Source of the DNA: Pantoea latae
GTDB lineage: Bacteria; Pseudomonadota; Gammaproteobacteria; Enterobacterales; Enterobacteriaceae
NCBI RefSeq assembly: GCF_002077695.1
Contig: NZ_MWUE01000033.1
Coordinates: 124,001-188,000 of the forward strand
Reading direction: 5' to 3'
DNA: 64,000 nucleotides
Shown: in pieces, positions 49,898 through 57,662 of the stretch
Position numbering within the stretch: position 1 is the first letter of the stretch
Layout of the letters: each line of letters starts with the position of its first letter
Made by a program: the position numbers and the translations under genes
The notes under the pieces: model-generated
What the model saw: only the letters and a program-made list of their open reading frames with translations
Told to the model about the DNA's origin: nothing
Databases searched by the model: none

Positions 49898-51268
49898 TTA
49901 GCGGCGGTTTTTCCACACCGTCTGAATGTTGCAGAACTCGTGCACGCCGAAATGGGAGAGCTCACGGCCGTATCCGCTCTTCTTGACGCCACCGATGGTA
50001 ACGCGCGGATCGGAGGCGCCGTTGCCGTTGATAAACACCGCGCCGGTTTCAATTTGATCGGCCAGACGGTCAGCCGTCGCGCTGTCGGCGGTCCAGACGG
50101 TGGCGCTCAGGCCAAATTCGCTGTCATTGGCGATAGCCAGCGCATGATCGGCGTCGCGCGCGATAGCGATAGCTGCGACCGGGCCAAACAACTCCTCGCG
50201 GAACGCCGTCATCTGCGGCGTGACGTTTGACAGGATCGTCGGCGCATAGTAATTCCCTTCGCCTGCGATTTTTTCGCCGCCCAGCACCAGACGTGCGCCT
50301 TCGCGCAGTGACTGTTCCACCTGATTGTGCAGCTCATCGCGCAGATCGAAACGCGCCATCGGACCGAGAAAGTTTTTCTCATCCAGCGGATCGCCCATGG
50401 TTAACGCCTGCACCGCCGCGCAAAAGCGCGCTTCGAATTCTTCTGCGATCGCTGCTTCAACGATAAAACGCTTGGCGGCCATGCAGACCTGTCCGGTGTT
50501 CTGATAGCGCCCGATCACCGCAGATTTGACCGCTTCATCCAGATCGGCATCGGCCAGTACAATAAACGGATCCGATCCGCCCAGCTCCAGCACGGTTTTT
50601 TTCAGGGCAGCACCCGCCTGTGCGGCGATGGCGGCGCCAGCGCGCACGCTGCCGGTTACGGCGACAGCGGCGATACGCGGATCCTTAATCGCCGCAGAAA
50701 CGCCCTCGTTATCGACGTTGACAGAAGCGAAAGCGCCTGCCGGCAGATCCGTTGCGCCGAACAGCTCAGCCATTAAGGTCGCGCTGCCCATTACGTTTGG
50801 CGCGTGCTTGAGAACATAGGTGTTGCCTGCGAGCAGCATACCGACAGCGCCGCGCAGCACCTGCCAGAACGGAAAGTTCCACGGCATAACGGCCAGAATG
50901 GTGCCGATCGGCTTAAAGCGCTGCCAGGCATCCGGTACCTGCGTAGGCTGATCGTCCAGCATGGCGGGACCGTGCTCAGCGTACCAGTCGCTCAGCGTGG
51001 CGCATTTGAGGATCTCAGCGCGCGCCTGAGCGATCGGTTTACCCATTTCCTGCGTGATCATGCGCGACAGCTCAGGCTCTCGCTGACGCAGCTGCTCAGC
51101 AAGCTGACGCAGAACCTTAACGCGCAGCGCCATATCACTGTTGCGCCACTGGTTAAATGCGGCCGCGCTGCTTGCCAGCACGCTATCCAGCTCAGCCAGC
51201 GACTGCATCGGATATTGCGCCAGAATTTCACCATTGGCGGGATTTTTTGAAACAGCGTAATCGGTCAT
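49898..51268 (-). CDS. sad: succinate semialdehyde dehydrogenase Sad (YneI)
   Basis: A 456-aa NAD(P)-dependent aldehyde dehydrogenase that oxidises succinate semialdehyde to succinate, the last step of GABA and putrescine breakdown. It matches E. coli YneI (Sad, 462 aa) throughout: ILAVMPWNFPFWQVLRGAV (about 128-146), VTGSVRAGAAIAAQAGAALKK, the catalytic Glu in LELGGSDPF (about 232-240) and the catalytic Cys in NTGQVCMAAKRF (about 262-273). The start at 51268 was chosen from the family and from GAGAGG upstream; the frame extends 27 codons further. It lies next to the plasmid replication origin. Confidence 0.93.
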   Translation of the reverse strand: MTDYAVSKNPANGEILAQYPMQSLAELDSVLASSAAAFNQWRNSDMALRVKVLRQLAEQLRQREPELSRMITQEMGKPIAQARAEILKCATLSDWYAEHGPAMLDDQPTQVPDAWQRFKPIGTILAVMPWNFPFWQVLRGAVGMLLAGNTYVLKHAPNVMGSATLMAELFGATDLPAGAFASVNVDNEGVSAAIKDPRIAAVAVTGSVRAGAAIAAQAGAALKKTVLELGGSDPFIVLADADLDEAVKSAVIGRYQNTGQVCMAAKRFIVEAAIAEEFEARFCAAVQALTMGDPLDEKNFLGPMARFDLRDELHNQVEQSLREGARLVLGGEKIAGEGNYYAPTILSNVTPQMTAFREELFGPVAAIAIARDADHALAIANDSEFGLSATVWTADSATADRLADQIETGAVFINGNGASDPRVTIGGVKKSGYGRELSHFGVHEFCNIQTVWKNRR

Positions 51269-51436
51269 AGTGCCTCTCAATATGCGTGATGAATATGCGC
51301 TTACCCTACGCCTCTGCATTCGTGATGAAAAATGAATAATAGTGAGCAAGTTGTTTTCATATTATGAATGCGATGGATTTAGTGATTGGGGGTAGCGAAC
51401 AGGTTCTGGCCAGATAATTTTGTGCGGCTTCGATCG

Positions 51437-51514
51437 TTATCCACATATACAGTGAGAAGATCCTAATAAACGATCATAAAGAGATCTAAAAGAGATCCTA
51501 AGAGATCCCCGATC
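51437..51514. other. DnaA box and phased Dam (GATC) site array, start of the replication origin
   Basis: TTATCCACA at 51437-51445 is a perfect DnaA box. Six GATC sites follow at 51459, 51472, 51483, 51494, 51504 and 51511, four of them 10-11 bases apart, about one DNA turn. Several are in AGATCY-type heptamers, like those in the P1 oriR, where Dam methylation controls firing through SeqA. A further GATC is at 51432, just before the box. A one-mismatch DnaA box (TCATCCACA) lies at 51668-51676. Confidence 0.75.
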
Positions 51515-51555
51515 GTCGCAGGCCGCACCCCACAAGGGCTGAGAAGGTGATCGCG

Positions 51556-51655
51556 TTCACTATAATCAGTAAAGAGTTCACTGTAATCAGTACTTTATTC
51601 ACTATACACTGTAGAATGTTCACTATAAACAGTGATAGTGTTCACTGTAGTCAGA
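51556..51655 (-). repeat. five inverted iterons upstream of repA
   Basis: Five copies of TTCACTGTAATCAGT-like repeats begin at 51556, 51577, 51598, 51619 and 51641, so the period is 21, 21, 21 and 22 bases, two DNA turns. They are the reverse complement of the iterons after repA. Only the second is a perfect copy. They lie just before the repA start and probably serve both as RepA binding sites at the origin and as the repA operator. Confidence 0.9.
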
Positions 51656-51694
51656 AAACGATCCTTTTCATCCACAGAATGAAGATCTAATGCC

Positions 51695-52624
51695 ATGGCA
51701 GATAAAGAGAGTGAAAACAAAGGGTTGCTTGAACCTTTTCTGTCGGTGACCAAAAACAGCGGTGAAGTTATTCAGCTTCATCCCAACAAGAACAATACTG
51801 TTCAGCCCGTCGCGTTAATGCGTCTGGGACTGTTTGTCCCGACACTTAAATCGACGGCGCGCGGTAAGTCAGGCGCAATGGCTTCAACGGATGCGACGAA
51901 AGAGCTAAAAAACCTCTCGCTGGTAAAAGCCGAGGGTTACGAGAAGATTACCATTACCGGCGCGAGGCTGGATATGGATAACGATTTCAAAACCTGGGCC
52001 GGGATTATTCAGTCGTTTTCTCGCTATCCCACCAAAGGCGATACGGTTACCCTGCCCTTTATCGATTTCGTTAAGATGTGTGGTATTCCTTCCGCTAACT
52101 CGTCAGCGGCATTGCGTAAAAGGCTGGACGCCTCTTTGCGACGTATCGCCACGAATACGCTCTCCTTTGAAGGCAACGGCAAGGCATACCACACGCACCT
52201 TGTGCAGTCTGCTTACTACGATCGTGAAAAGGACGTGGTGCGGATCCAGGCCGATCCCAAGCTGTTTGAACTCTATAACTTCGATCACAAGGTGCTGCTG
52301 CAGCTACGCGCTATTTCCCGGCTCAAGCGTAAAGAGTCTGCACAGGCGCTCTACACCTTCCTTGAAAGCCTGCCTACCAATCCCGCGCCCATCTCGCTGG
52401 CGCGCCTGCGGATGCGTTTAAACCTCGGCTCCAAAACGACCACGCAAAACCATGTCGTTCGTCGGGCGATGGAGCAGCTGAAAGAGATCGGTTATCTCGA
52501 TTATTCAGAGGTTAAGCGCGGACGTTCGGTCTTCTTTATCATTCACAGCCGCACGCCAAAACTGGACGGAATCAGCAATCTGGAGAGCATCGACTCGCTC
52601 GACGAAATCGATTTTGATGATTAA
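51695..52624 (+). CDS. repA: replication initiator RepA, IncFIB (RepFIB) type
   Basis: A 309-aa Rep_3 superfamily initiator close to E. coli RepFIB RepB/RepA. It shares NTVQPVALMRLGLFVPTLKS (about 31-50), TDATKELKNLSLVKAEGYEKI, LDMDNDFKTWAGII, KMCGIPSANSSAALRKRL, HLVQSAYYD, DPKLFELYNFDHKVLLQLRAI and ESAQALYTFLESLPTNPAPISLARLRMRLNL. Two winged-helix domains are expected (about 60-150 and 155-290). RepA binds the iterons, opens the origin and limits copy number. There is no strong ribosome binding site; ATG at 51695 fits the family. The product is typical of large enterobacterial plasmids, in particular the LPP-1 type of Pantoea. Confidence 0.95.
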   Translation: MADKESENKGLLEPFLSVTKNSGEVIQLHPNKNNTVQPVALMRLGLFVPTLKSTARGKSGAMASTDATKELKNLSLVKAEGYEKITITGARLDMDNDFKTWAGIIQSFSRYPTKGDTVTLPFIDFVKMCGIPSANSSAALRKRLDASLRRIATNTLSFEGNGKAYHTHLVQSAYYDREKDVVRIQADPKLFELYNFDHKVLLQLRAISRLKRKESAQALYTFLESLPTNPAPISLARLRMRLNLGSKTTTQNHVVRRAMEQLKEIGYLDYSEVKRGRSVFFIIHSRTPKLDGISNLESIDSLDEIDFDD

Positions 52625-52633
52625 CAGGTCACG

Positions 52634-52767
52634 TTCACTGTGATCTGCGCGTCCTCTGCGGCGCTGCTGCTTTAGCGGGTAAAGTGGCAGCGGCTCTCCC
52701 CTTGAGATTCACTGTATTCAGCACGGGCTGACGTTCACTGTAAGGAGTAACGTTCACTGTAATCAGC
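52634..52767 (-). repeat. four inverted iterons downstream of repA
   Basis: Copies of TTCACTGTAATCAGC in the same orientation as those upstream of repA begin at 52634, 52708, 52734 and 52753. The last is the best; the first and third are diverged. They end at about 52767, before the direct-orientation array. Confidence 0.8.
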
Positions 52768-52901
52768 TACGCCTGCTGCTCTTTTCCAGGGAACTTTAGT
52801 TCTCACTTATTAAAAATCGTTTAAATACAGCAAGTTACATGTAAGTAAGCGCCTGCTCACTTTACTGGCCTCCTTCTTGCAATCCCTTTGATGCGGTCTA
52901 C

Positions 52902-53884
52902 ACTGATTACAGTGAATATTCTCGGGCGCAGCTCTGCCCCTGATTTTGCTGATTACAGTGAATTTACCAGACTGGCGTTTTGCTGATTACAGTGAACATT
53001 ATTGCTTAACTAATTGAATTATATATTTTTTATGTTGTATTCTGATGGTCGCATCCGTTTTCTGCTGATTACAGTGAACAGTTAGAGGCAAAGCCCGATA
53101 TCGCCTACCGCAACGCCCCTTTTTGCCGATTACAGTGAAACTTAGAACGAATATGCGCCACTGTGACTACTTTGCATCCGCCTGTGCTGATTACAGTGAA
53201 CGTAATCAGCCTGTTTCACTCTGTTTATGCATTCATACAAGCCAGCCCTACCTGCCATCTACTGATTACAGTGAATGTTAATGACCTGGGCGGGTAAACT
53301 CTCCTCTTAATCTCAGCGTTACTGATTACAGTGAATCTTATGCCCGCGCCCTGCCCTTTCACGGCTGCCTGCGCCCAGCATGTCACCTTAGTCCGCATCA
53401 ATTGGGCGCAGTGAATCGCTTTTTACTGATTACAGTGAACGTTACCGAACGGGTTTCTTTCTGGCGAGGCTTACTGATTACAGTGAACGTCCCGGCTATT
53501 CCGATTACCGCTCTGTCTCCTTCCTTTGTCAGACAACCGCTACTGATTACAGTGAATGTTTGCCCCTCTTCTACTGACTACTGTGAATCTCTTACTGATT
53601 ACAGTGAATTTCTGCCTGACAGAGCCCCTTTGCTTACTGTTTATAGTGAACGTTGGTGTTATTTCAGCCGTTTATGGCTGGCAATACTGATTACAGTGAA
53701 CACTTCCGCTTTGCGTTACTGAGTATAGTGAACGTTAGCAACAGCCGGTCTGGTTTAAACTGACCATTAGCCAGTATGCCCGGAGCTAAAGCGGGCACAT
53801 TCACTGACTACAGTGAACGATGCACTGATTACAGTGAATGAGCGAGCAGACATGACCGGACGATGGTCTACTGATTACAGTGAA
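52902..53884 (+). repeat. nineteen direct iterons, copy-control/incompatibility array
   Basis: Consensus ACTGATTACAGTGAA. Copies begin at 52902, 52948, 52982, 53064, 53125, 53186, 53261, 53321, 53425, 53473, 53542, 53573, 53594, 53636, 53686, 53718, 53803, 53824 and 53870. The first base is A or G; four copies (53573, 53636, 53718, 53803) are diverged inside. Intervals range from 21 to 104 bases, and several are near whole DNA turns (21, 31-32, 42, 82-85 and 104). Unlike a tight array, the spacers are unrelated to each other. This long array should bind RepA and limit replication by titration or handcuffing. The region 52625-54013 has no protein gene. Confidence 0.95.
53006..53043. other. AT-rich segment between iterons, possible unwinding element
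   Basis: About 38 bases that are almost all A and T (TAACTAATTGAATTATATAT and on to TTTTTTATGTTGTATTCT), located in the 82-base interval between the third and fourth direct iterons. It is a candidate site for strand opening, though one before repA is also possible. Confidence 0.4.
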
Positions 53885-53955
53885 CACAAGCAACAAGCTG
53901 TTATCACGTCAGCCATTTTTAGAACGTCATCTGATTTGGTCTAAAAGATATTTTC

Positions 53956-53996
53956 TTGCCCTATATGCAGGATTTATGTATAAAGTCATAAATCCT
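53956..53996 (+). promoter_or_regulatory. parA promoter with inverted-repeat operator (parOP)
   Basis: A sigma-70 promoter TTGCCC (53956-53961), 17 bases, TATAAA (53979-53984) overlaps a perfect 10-bp inverted repeat AGGATTTATG/CATAAATCCT (53969-53978 and 53987-53996, 8-base spacer). P1-type ParA proteins have an N-terminal DNA-binding domain and repress their own promoter at just such a repeat. Confidence 0.8.
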
Positions 53997-54013
53997 ACAT
54001 GTGTGGAGCAAGT

Positions 54014-55213
54014 ATGGCTAATGATGAAAAGCAGGTTCTCAAGGTCGCGCAGCGGTCAGAGAGAATGCTGTTGAGCCTGACGGAACAGATTCAGGCGCAG
54101 AAAGAAGAACTGCATGAGAACACCTTCTACCAGGTTTATGCCAAAGCCGCTTTAGCGAAACTGCCAAAGCTCACGCGCGCCAGCGTTGACTATGCCGTTA
54201 ATGAAATGGAAGAAAGCGGCTATCAGTTCGACAAGCGTGCAGCAGGCAGCTCAACCAAGTACGCCATGTCGATTGAAAATATCGTTGATATTTACCATCA
54301 TCGCGGGGTGCCTAAATACCGCGACCGTCATGCAGAAGCCTATACAATCTTCGTTGGCAACCTAAAAGGCGGCGTATCGAAAACCGTTTCCACGGTCTCT
54401 CTGGCTCACGCCCTGCGCGCGCATCCTCATCTGCTTTTTGAAGATTTGCGTATTCTGGTGATCGATCTCGATCCTCAGTCCTCCGCCACCATGTTCCTCA
54501 ATCATGAACGCTCAGTTGGGCTGGTCGAAGCGACAGCTGCTCAGGCGATGTTGCAAAACGTCAGCCGCGAAGAGTTGCTGAAAGAGTTTATCGTGCCCTC
54601 CATTATTCCTGGCGTCGATGTACTTCCCGCGTCAATCGACGACGCCTTTATCGCCTCTCGCTGGGATGAACTTTGCGCGGAGCATCTGTCTGGGCAGAAC
54701 GTGCACGCCGTACTCTATGACAACGTTATCGCGAAGCTGAAAAAAGATTATGACTTTATCTTTATCGACAGCGGTCCCCACCTCGATGCATTTTTGAAAA
54801 ACGCTATCGCCGCTTCTGATTTGCTGATGACGCCCGTGCCGCCGGCCCAGGTCGATTTTCATTCCACTCTCAAATATCTGACGCGCCTGCCAGAGCTGAT
54901 CGACATTATTGAGCAGTCGGGCGCCGCCTGCCGCCTGCAGGGCAATATCGGCTTTATGTCGAAGCTCTCTAACAAAGCAGACCATAAGCTCTGTCACAGC
55001 CTGGCAAAAGAGATCTTCGGTGGCGATATGCTGGATGCCGCTCTGCCGCGCCTTGATGGTTTTGAGCGCTGCGGGGAGTCGTTCGATACCGTTATCTCGG
55101 CTAATCCCTCTACCTACGTCGGCAGTAGCGAGGCATTAAAAAATGCGCGCTCGGCTGCGGAAGATTTTGCGAAAGCGGTTTTTGACCGTATTGAATTTAT
55201 TCGCCTGAACTGA
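54014..55213 (+). CDS. parA: plasmid partition ATPase ParA (type Ia, P1/SopA-like)
   Basis: A 399-aa Walker-type partition ATPase, close in size to P1 ParA (398 aa). The N-terminal 105 residues hold a winged helix for operator binding (LPKLTRASVDYAVNEMEESGYQF, about 50-72). The deviant Walker A motif is KGGVSKT (118-124), the Walker A' region reads LVIDLDPQSSAT (about 154-165) and Walker B is FIFIDSGP (about 248-255). ParA binds nucleoid DNA with ATP and moves plasmids by interaction with ParB at parS. The ATG at 54014 was chosen because GGAG lies 5 bases upstream; an in-frame ATG at 53999 overlaps the operator. ParB follows after 7 bases. Confidence 0.95.
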   Translation: MANDEKQVLKVAQRSERMLLSLTEQIQAQKEELHENTFYQVYAKAALAKLPKLTRASVDYAVNEMEESGYQFDKRAAGSSTKYAMSIENIVDIYHHRGVPKYRDRHAEAYTIFVGNLKGGVSKTVSTVSLAHALRAHPHLLFEDLRILVIDLDPQSSATMFLNHERSVGLVEATAAQAMLQNVSREELLKEFIVPSIIPGVDVLPASIDDAFIASRWDELCAEHLSGQNVHAVLYDNVIAKLKKDYDFIFIDSGPHLDAFLKNAIAASDLLMTPVPPAQVDFHSTLKYLTRLPELIDIIEQSGAACRLQGNIGFMSKLSNKADHKLCHSLAKEIFGGDMLDAALPRLDGFERCGESFDTVISANPSTYVGSSEALKNARSAAEDFAKAVFDRIEFIRLN

Positions 55214-55220
55214 GGTCGTT

Positions 55221-56195
55221 ATGAGTGCAAAAAGAATTACTATCGGCAGAACCTTCAGCCAGACGCCCGTTCAGACTGAAGAGTCACAAGAATCGCCAAC
55301 ACAAACTTTTGTTCTGTCTACTGGCAAACGCGCCGTTTTCCGTCTGGAAAGAATTGAGGCGAAAGAGTTAGCAGAGAAAACGTTTGTGGTGCTGGAAACC
55401 AATGGCCGCGATCAGGCTGGGCTGACGCCCGATTCCCTGCGCGACATTATTCGCACCATCAAACTTCAGCAATTCTTCCCGGCTATCGGCGTTAAGCGAG
55501 ACGGACGCATTGAGATCCTCGACGGTTCCCGCCGACGCGCCGCGGCACTCTACTGTAAAACCGGTCTTGATATTCTGGTTTCCGAAACGGCCATTACCAC
55601 CGACGAGGCGCGTAGGCTGGCGCAGGATATTCAGACCGCGCGCGAACATAACCTGCGTGAAGTGGGACTTCGTCTGCTGTCGCTAAAAAATGGCGGCCTG
55701 TCGCAAAAAGAGATCGCAGAAAATCAGGGGCTGTCGCAGGCGAAAGTGACGCGTGCGCTACAGGCCGCCAGCGTGCCGGCAGAACTGATCTCGCTGTTCC
55801 CCAACCATTCAGAACTGACCTATCCCGACTACAAGGCGCTGTTGATGGCAGCGGATAAGCTCACTGAGACAGGGCAAGCGGTCGACAGATTAATTGAAAC
55901 CATCTCCATGGATGTTGATAGCGTATGCGCGCGTGAGGGGCTGGCTGAGGATGAGGTTAAAAACCATATTCTTCGACTGGTGCGCAACGGCAGCCAGACG
56001 CTGATCGAGACGCCAGCAAAAGATAAAACGGTATCTGAGAACCTCTGGACCTTTGGGGATAAAGACCGCTTTGCCCGTAAGAAAACGCGCGGCCGTATGT
56101 TTAGCTATGAGTTCAATCGTCAGTCGAAAGAACTGCAGGAAGAGCTGGACAGAGTGATTGCTGAGACGCTGCGACAATACCTTGGCGAGCAGTGA
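55221..56195 (+). CDS. parB: plasmid partition protein ParB (P1-type CTP/parS-binding)
   Basis: A 324-aa centromere-binding protein. The N-terminal part (about 1-45) should contact ParA. The ParB/Spo0J domain has LDGSRRRAAALY (100-111) and TAREHNLREVGL (139-150), matching the GxRR and ENxxR boxes of CTP-dependent ParB clamps. The helix-turn-helix is LSQKEIAENQGLSQAKVTRALQA (160-182). The C-terminal 50 residues (FSYEFNRQSKELQEELDRVI) resemble the P1 ParB dimerisation domain, which reads a second DNA motif. Sites of both expected kinds (ATTTCAC and TCGCCA) lie just downstream. It is followed by a terminator. Confidence 0.94.
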   Translation: MSAKRITIGRTFSQTPVQTEESQESPTQTFVLSTGKRAVFRLERIEAKELAEKTFVVLETNGRDQAGLTPDSLRDIIRTIKLQQFFPAIGVKRDGRIEILDGSRRRAAALYCKTGLDILVSETAITTDEARRLAQDIQTAREHNLREVGLRLLSLKNGGLSQKEIAENQGLSQAKVTRALQAASVPAELISLFPNHSELTYPDYKALLMAADKLTETGQAVDRLIETISMDVDSVCAREGLAEDEVKNHILRLVRNGSQTLIETPAKDKTVSENLWTFGDKDRFARKKTRGRMFSYEFNRQSKELQEELDRVIAETLRQYLGEQ

Positions 56196-56202
56196 CAATA
56201 CC

Positions 56203-56232
56203 ATCCGGATAGCGCGCTATCCGGATTTTTTT
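56203..56232 (+). terminator. parAB terminator
   Basis: A 24-base perfect palindrome (ATCCGGATAGCGCGCTATCC continuing to GGAT, 56203-56226) is followed by seven T residues. Strong rho-independent terminator 8 bases after the parB stop. Confidence 0.92.
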
Positions 56233-56293
56233 ACTCCCCTTTCGCCAGCCCGATTTCAAGCCTAACTGCCTGTTTCTAAGCATCTTCTAAATA

Positions 56294-56323
56294 AATTTCA
56301 GCCTGAAATCGCCACGATTTCAC
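56294..56323 (+). other. P1-type parS site, element 1
   Basis: AATTTCAGCCTGAAATCGCC is followed by ACGATTTCAC. It has the inverted ATTTCA/TGAAAT heptamers (A boxes), a TCGCCA hexamer (B box) and a third ATTTCAC, in the order of the right half of P1 parS (A2-A3-B2-A4). The P1 arrangement is recalled from the literature; no left half is seen next to it, so it may act as a minimal site. Confidence 0.8.
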
Positions 56324-56413
56324 TGCTGGTTTCTCTCTGATAACGTTAGCTGGAAGATTGATAAAAAGGGTCAGGCAGTGCAAGTGCTCTTAAAAACATA
56401 AAATCTTCTCCAC

Positions 56414-56480
56414 GGCGATTTCACTCTTAACTTATTGAAATAAATCTGTTTTCGTTAAGAATTTCAGGGTGAAATCGCCA
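56414..56480 (+). other. P1-type parS site, element 2 with IHF-like spacer
   Basis: GGCGATTTCAC (56414-56424: reversed B box plus A box) and ATTTCAGGGTGAAATCGCCA (56461-56480: paired A boxes plus B box) flank a 36-base AT-rich stretch. In that stretch, the minus strand TTTCAATAAGTTA fits the IHF consensus (WATCAANNNNTTR) with one mismatch. P1 parS has the same plan: ParB boxes on both sides of an IHF bend. The stretch holds no gene. Confidence 0.8.
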
Positions 56481-56527
56481 GCATAATCGCTGCTACAAAC
56501 GCATCGGTTTACTAAGCCTGTAAGCCA

Positions 56528-57472
56528 TTATTTTTTATCAGCCGACCAGGTTGCAGAGCGAACGTCAATCTTAACCGGCAATAATTTTACTCGGGAAAAG
56601 GTATCTGCCAGCGTCTGTTGCTCGGTAAAGACTTTATCCGTCATGCGCTCTGCACCATAGGGCAGACGCGTCAGCGTGGTTTGCCAGATGGCTTTATCCA
56701 GACCGGTAGAGGTCGCCAGAATAGCCGCCGCCTCATCCTGATGATGGTTCGCCCAGTCACTTAACGCGCCAAGCTCAGCAAGCACCTTTTTGGCCGTCTC
56801 CGGTTCGCCATCTGCAAACTTACGACTGGCCAGATAGAAGGTGTAATGCGGCACTAGCCCTTCAGCATTGCGTACCTGCCTTGCGCCTGTGCTGGCTTCA
56901 ACTTCTGCCAGATAAGGATCCCAAATGACCCACGCATCCACTGCTCCTTTCTGAAACGCCGCGCGCGCATCAGCAGGAGGTAAGTAGACGGGGGTGATGT
57001 CATGATAGGTCAGGCCAGCCTCTTCAAGCGCGGCAATCAGCAGATAGTTAACGTCAGAGCCTTTATTCAGGGCAACGCGTTTGCCCTTAAGATCTTTAAC
57101 GCTGTGAACAGAGGAGGCGGCGGGAACGACAATGGCTTCTGTTTTAGGGTTGGCAGGCGAGTGACCGAGATAGACCAGATCGGCTTTTGCCGCCTGAGCA
57201 AACGCGGGCGGCGCATCGCCGGTCGCTGCTAAATCGATGCTGCCAACGTTAAGGCCTTCGAGCATCTGCGGTCCCGCTGGAAACTCAACCCAGCGGACAG
57301 TAATCCCCTCTTTTTTAAATTCGGTTTCCAGCGTGCCGCGGTATTTAAGCAGGGCGAAGATATTGGCTTTCTGATAGCCGATATTAACAGTTTGCGGTGC
57401 GGCGAGCGCTACGCTGGCAACAGATCCTAATGCAAGCGCCAGCGCGCTGAGAAGATGGCGGTTAGCTTTCAA
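56528..57472 (-). CDS. ssuA: aliphatic sulfonate-type substrate-binding protein SsuA
   Basis: A 314-aa periplasmic protein with a signal peptide (1-24, cut after ALA). The SsuA/taurine-type signature includes VNIGYQKANIFALLKYRGTLE (28-48), the GLNVGSIDLAATGDAPPAFAQAAK stretch (about 74-97) and DAWVIWDPYLAEVE (about 178-191). The E. coli SsuA (319 aa) binds alkanesulfonates. The permease and ATPase genes that normally go with it are absent on both sides, so it either uses transporter parts encoded elsewhere or has a related ligand. Transcription is leftward from the region at 57.5 kb. Confidence 0.85.
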   Translation of the reverse strand: MKANRHLLSALALALGSVASVALAAPQTVNIGYQKANIFALLKYRGTLETEFKKEGITVRWVEFPAGPQMLEGLNVGSIDLAATGDAPPAFAQAAKADLVYLGHSPANPKTEAIVVPAASSVHSVKDLKGKRVALNKGSDVNYLLIAALEEAGLTYHDITPVYLPPADARAAFQKGAVDAWVIWDPYLAEVEASTGARQVRNAEGLVPHYTFYLASRKFADGEPETAKKVLAELGALSDWANHHQDEAAAILATSTGLDKAIWQTTLTRLPYGAERMTDKVFTEQQTLADTFSRVKLLPVKIDVRSATWSADKK

Positions 57473-57662
57473 TTTATTCTCTCCTGTTTTTTTGCCAACC
57501 TTACCAAATCAAATATATAACCAATAAATAACGAATTAACTTTGCTTATACTCAGTAAGAATAGTTAGCACGTTAATAATTTGTAGTAATAATCAAAGAG
57601 CATTCCGCAGTACCTTCTGCCAGGATACCGGCAAAAATGCCTGTCTGAGGTCCATTCACTGT

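Noticed and set aside
53402..53722. A 106-codon rightward frame with repeated LLITVNV peptides
   Set aside because: The peptide repeats are just translated iterons (CTGATTACAGTGAACGT); there is no ribosome binding site and no family pattern.
52902..53884. Short direct repeats with unique spacers, CRISPR-like at first sight
   Set aside because: The repeats are 15 bases with spacers of 6 to 89 bases, no cas genes are near, and the location beside repA and parA fits iterons.
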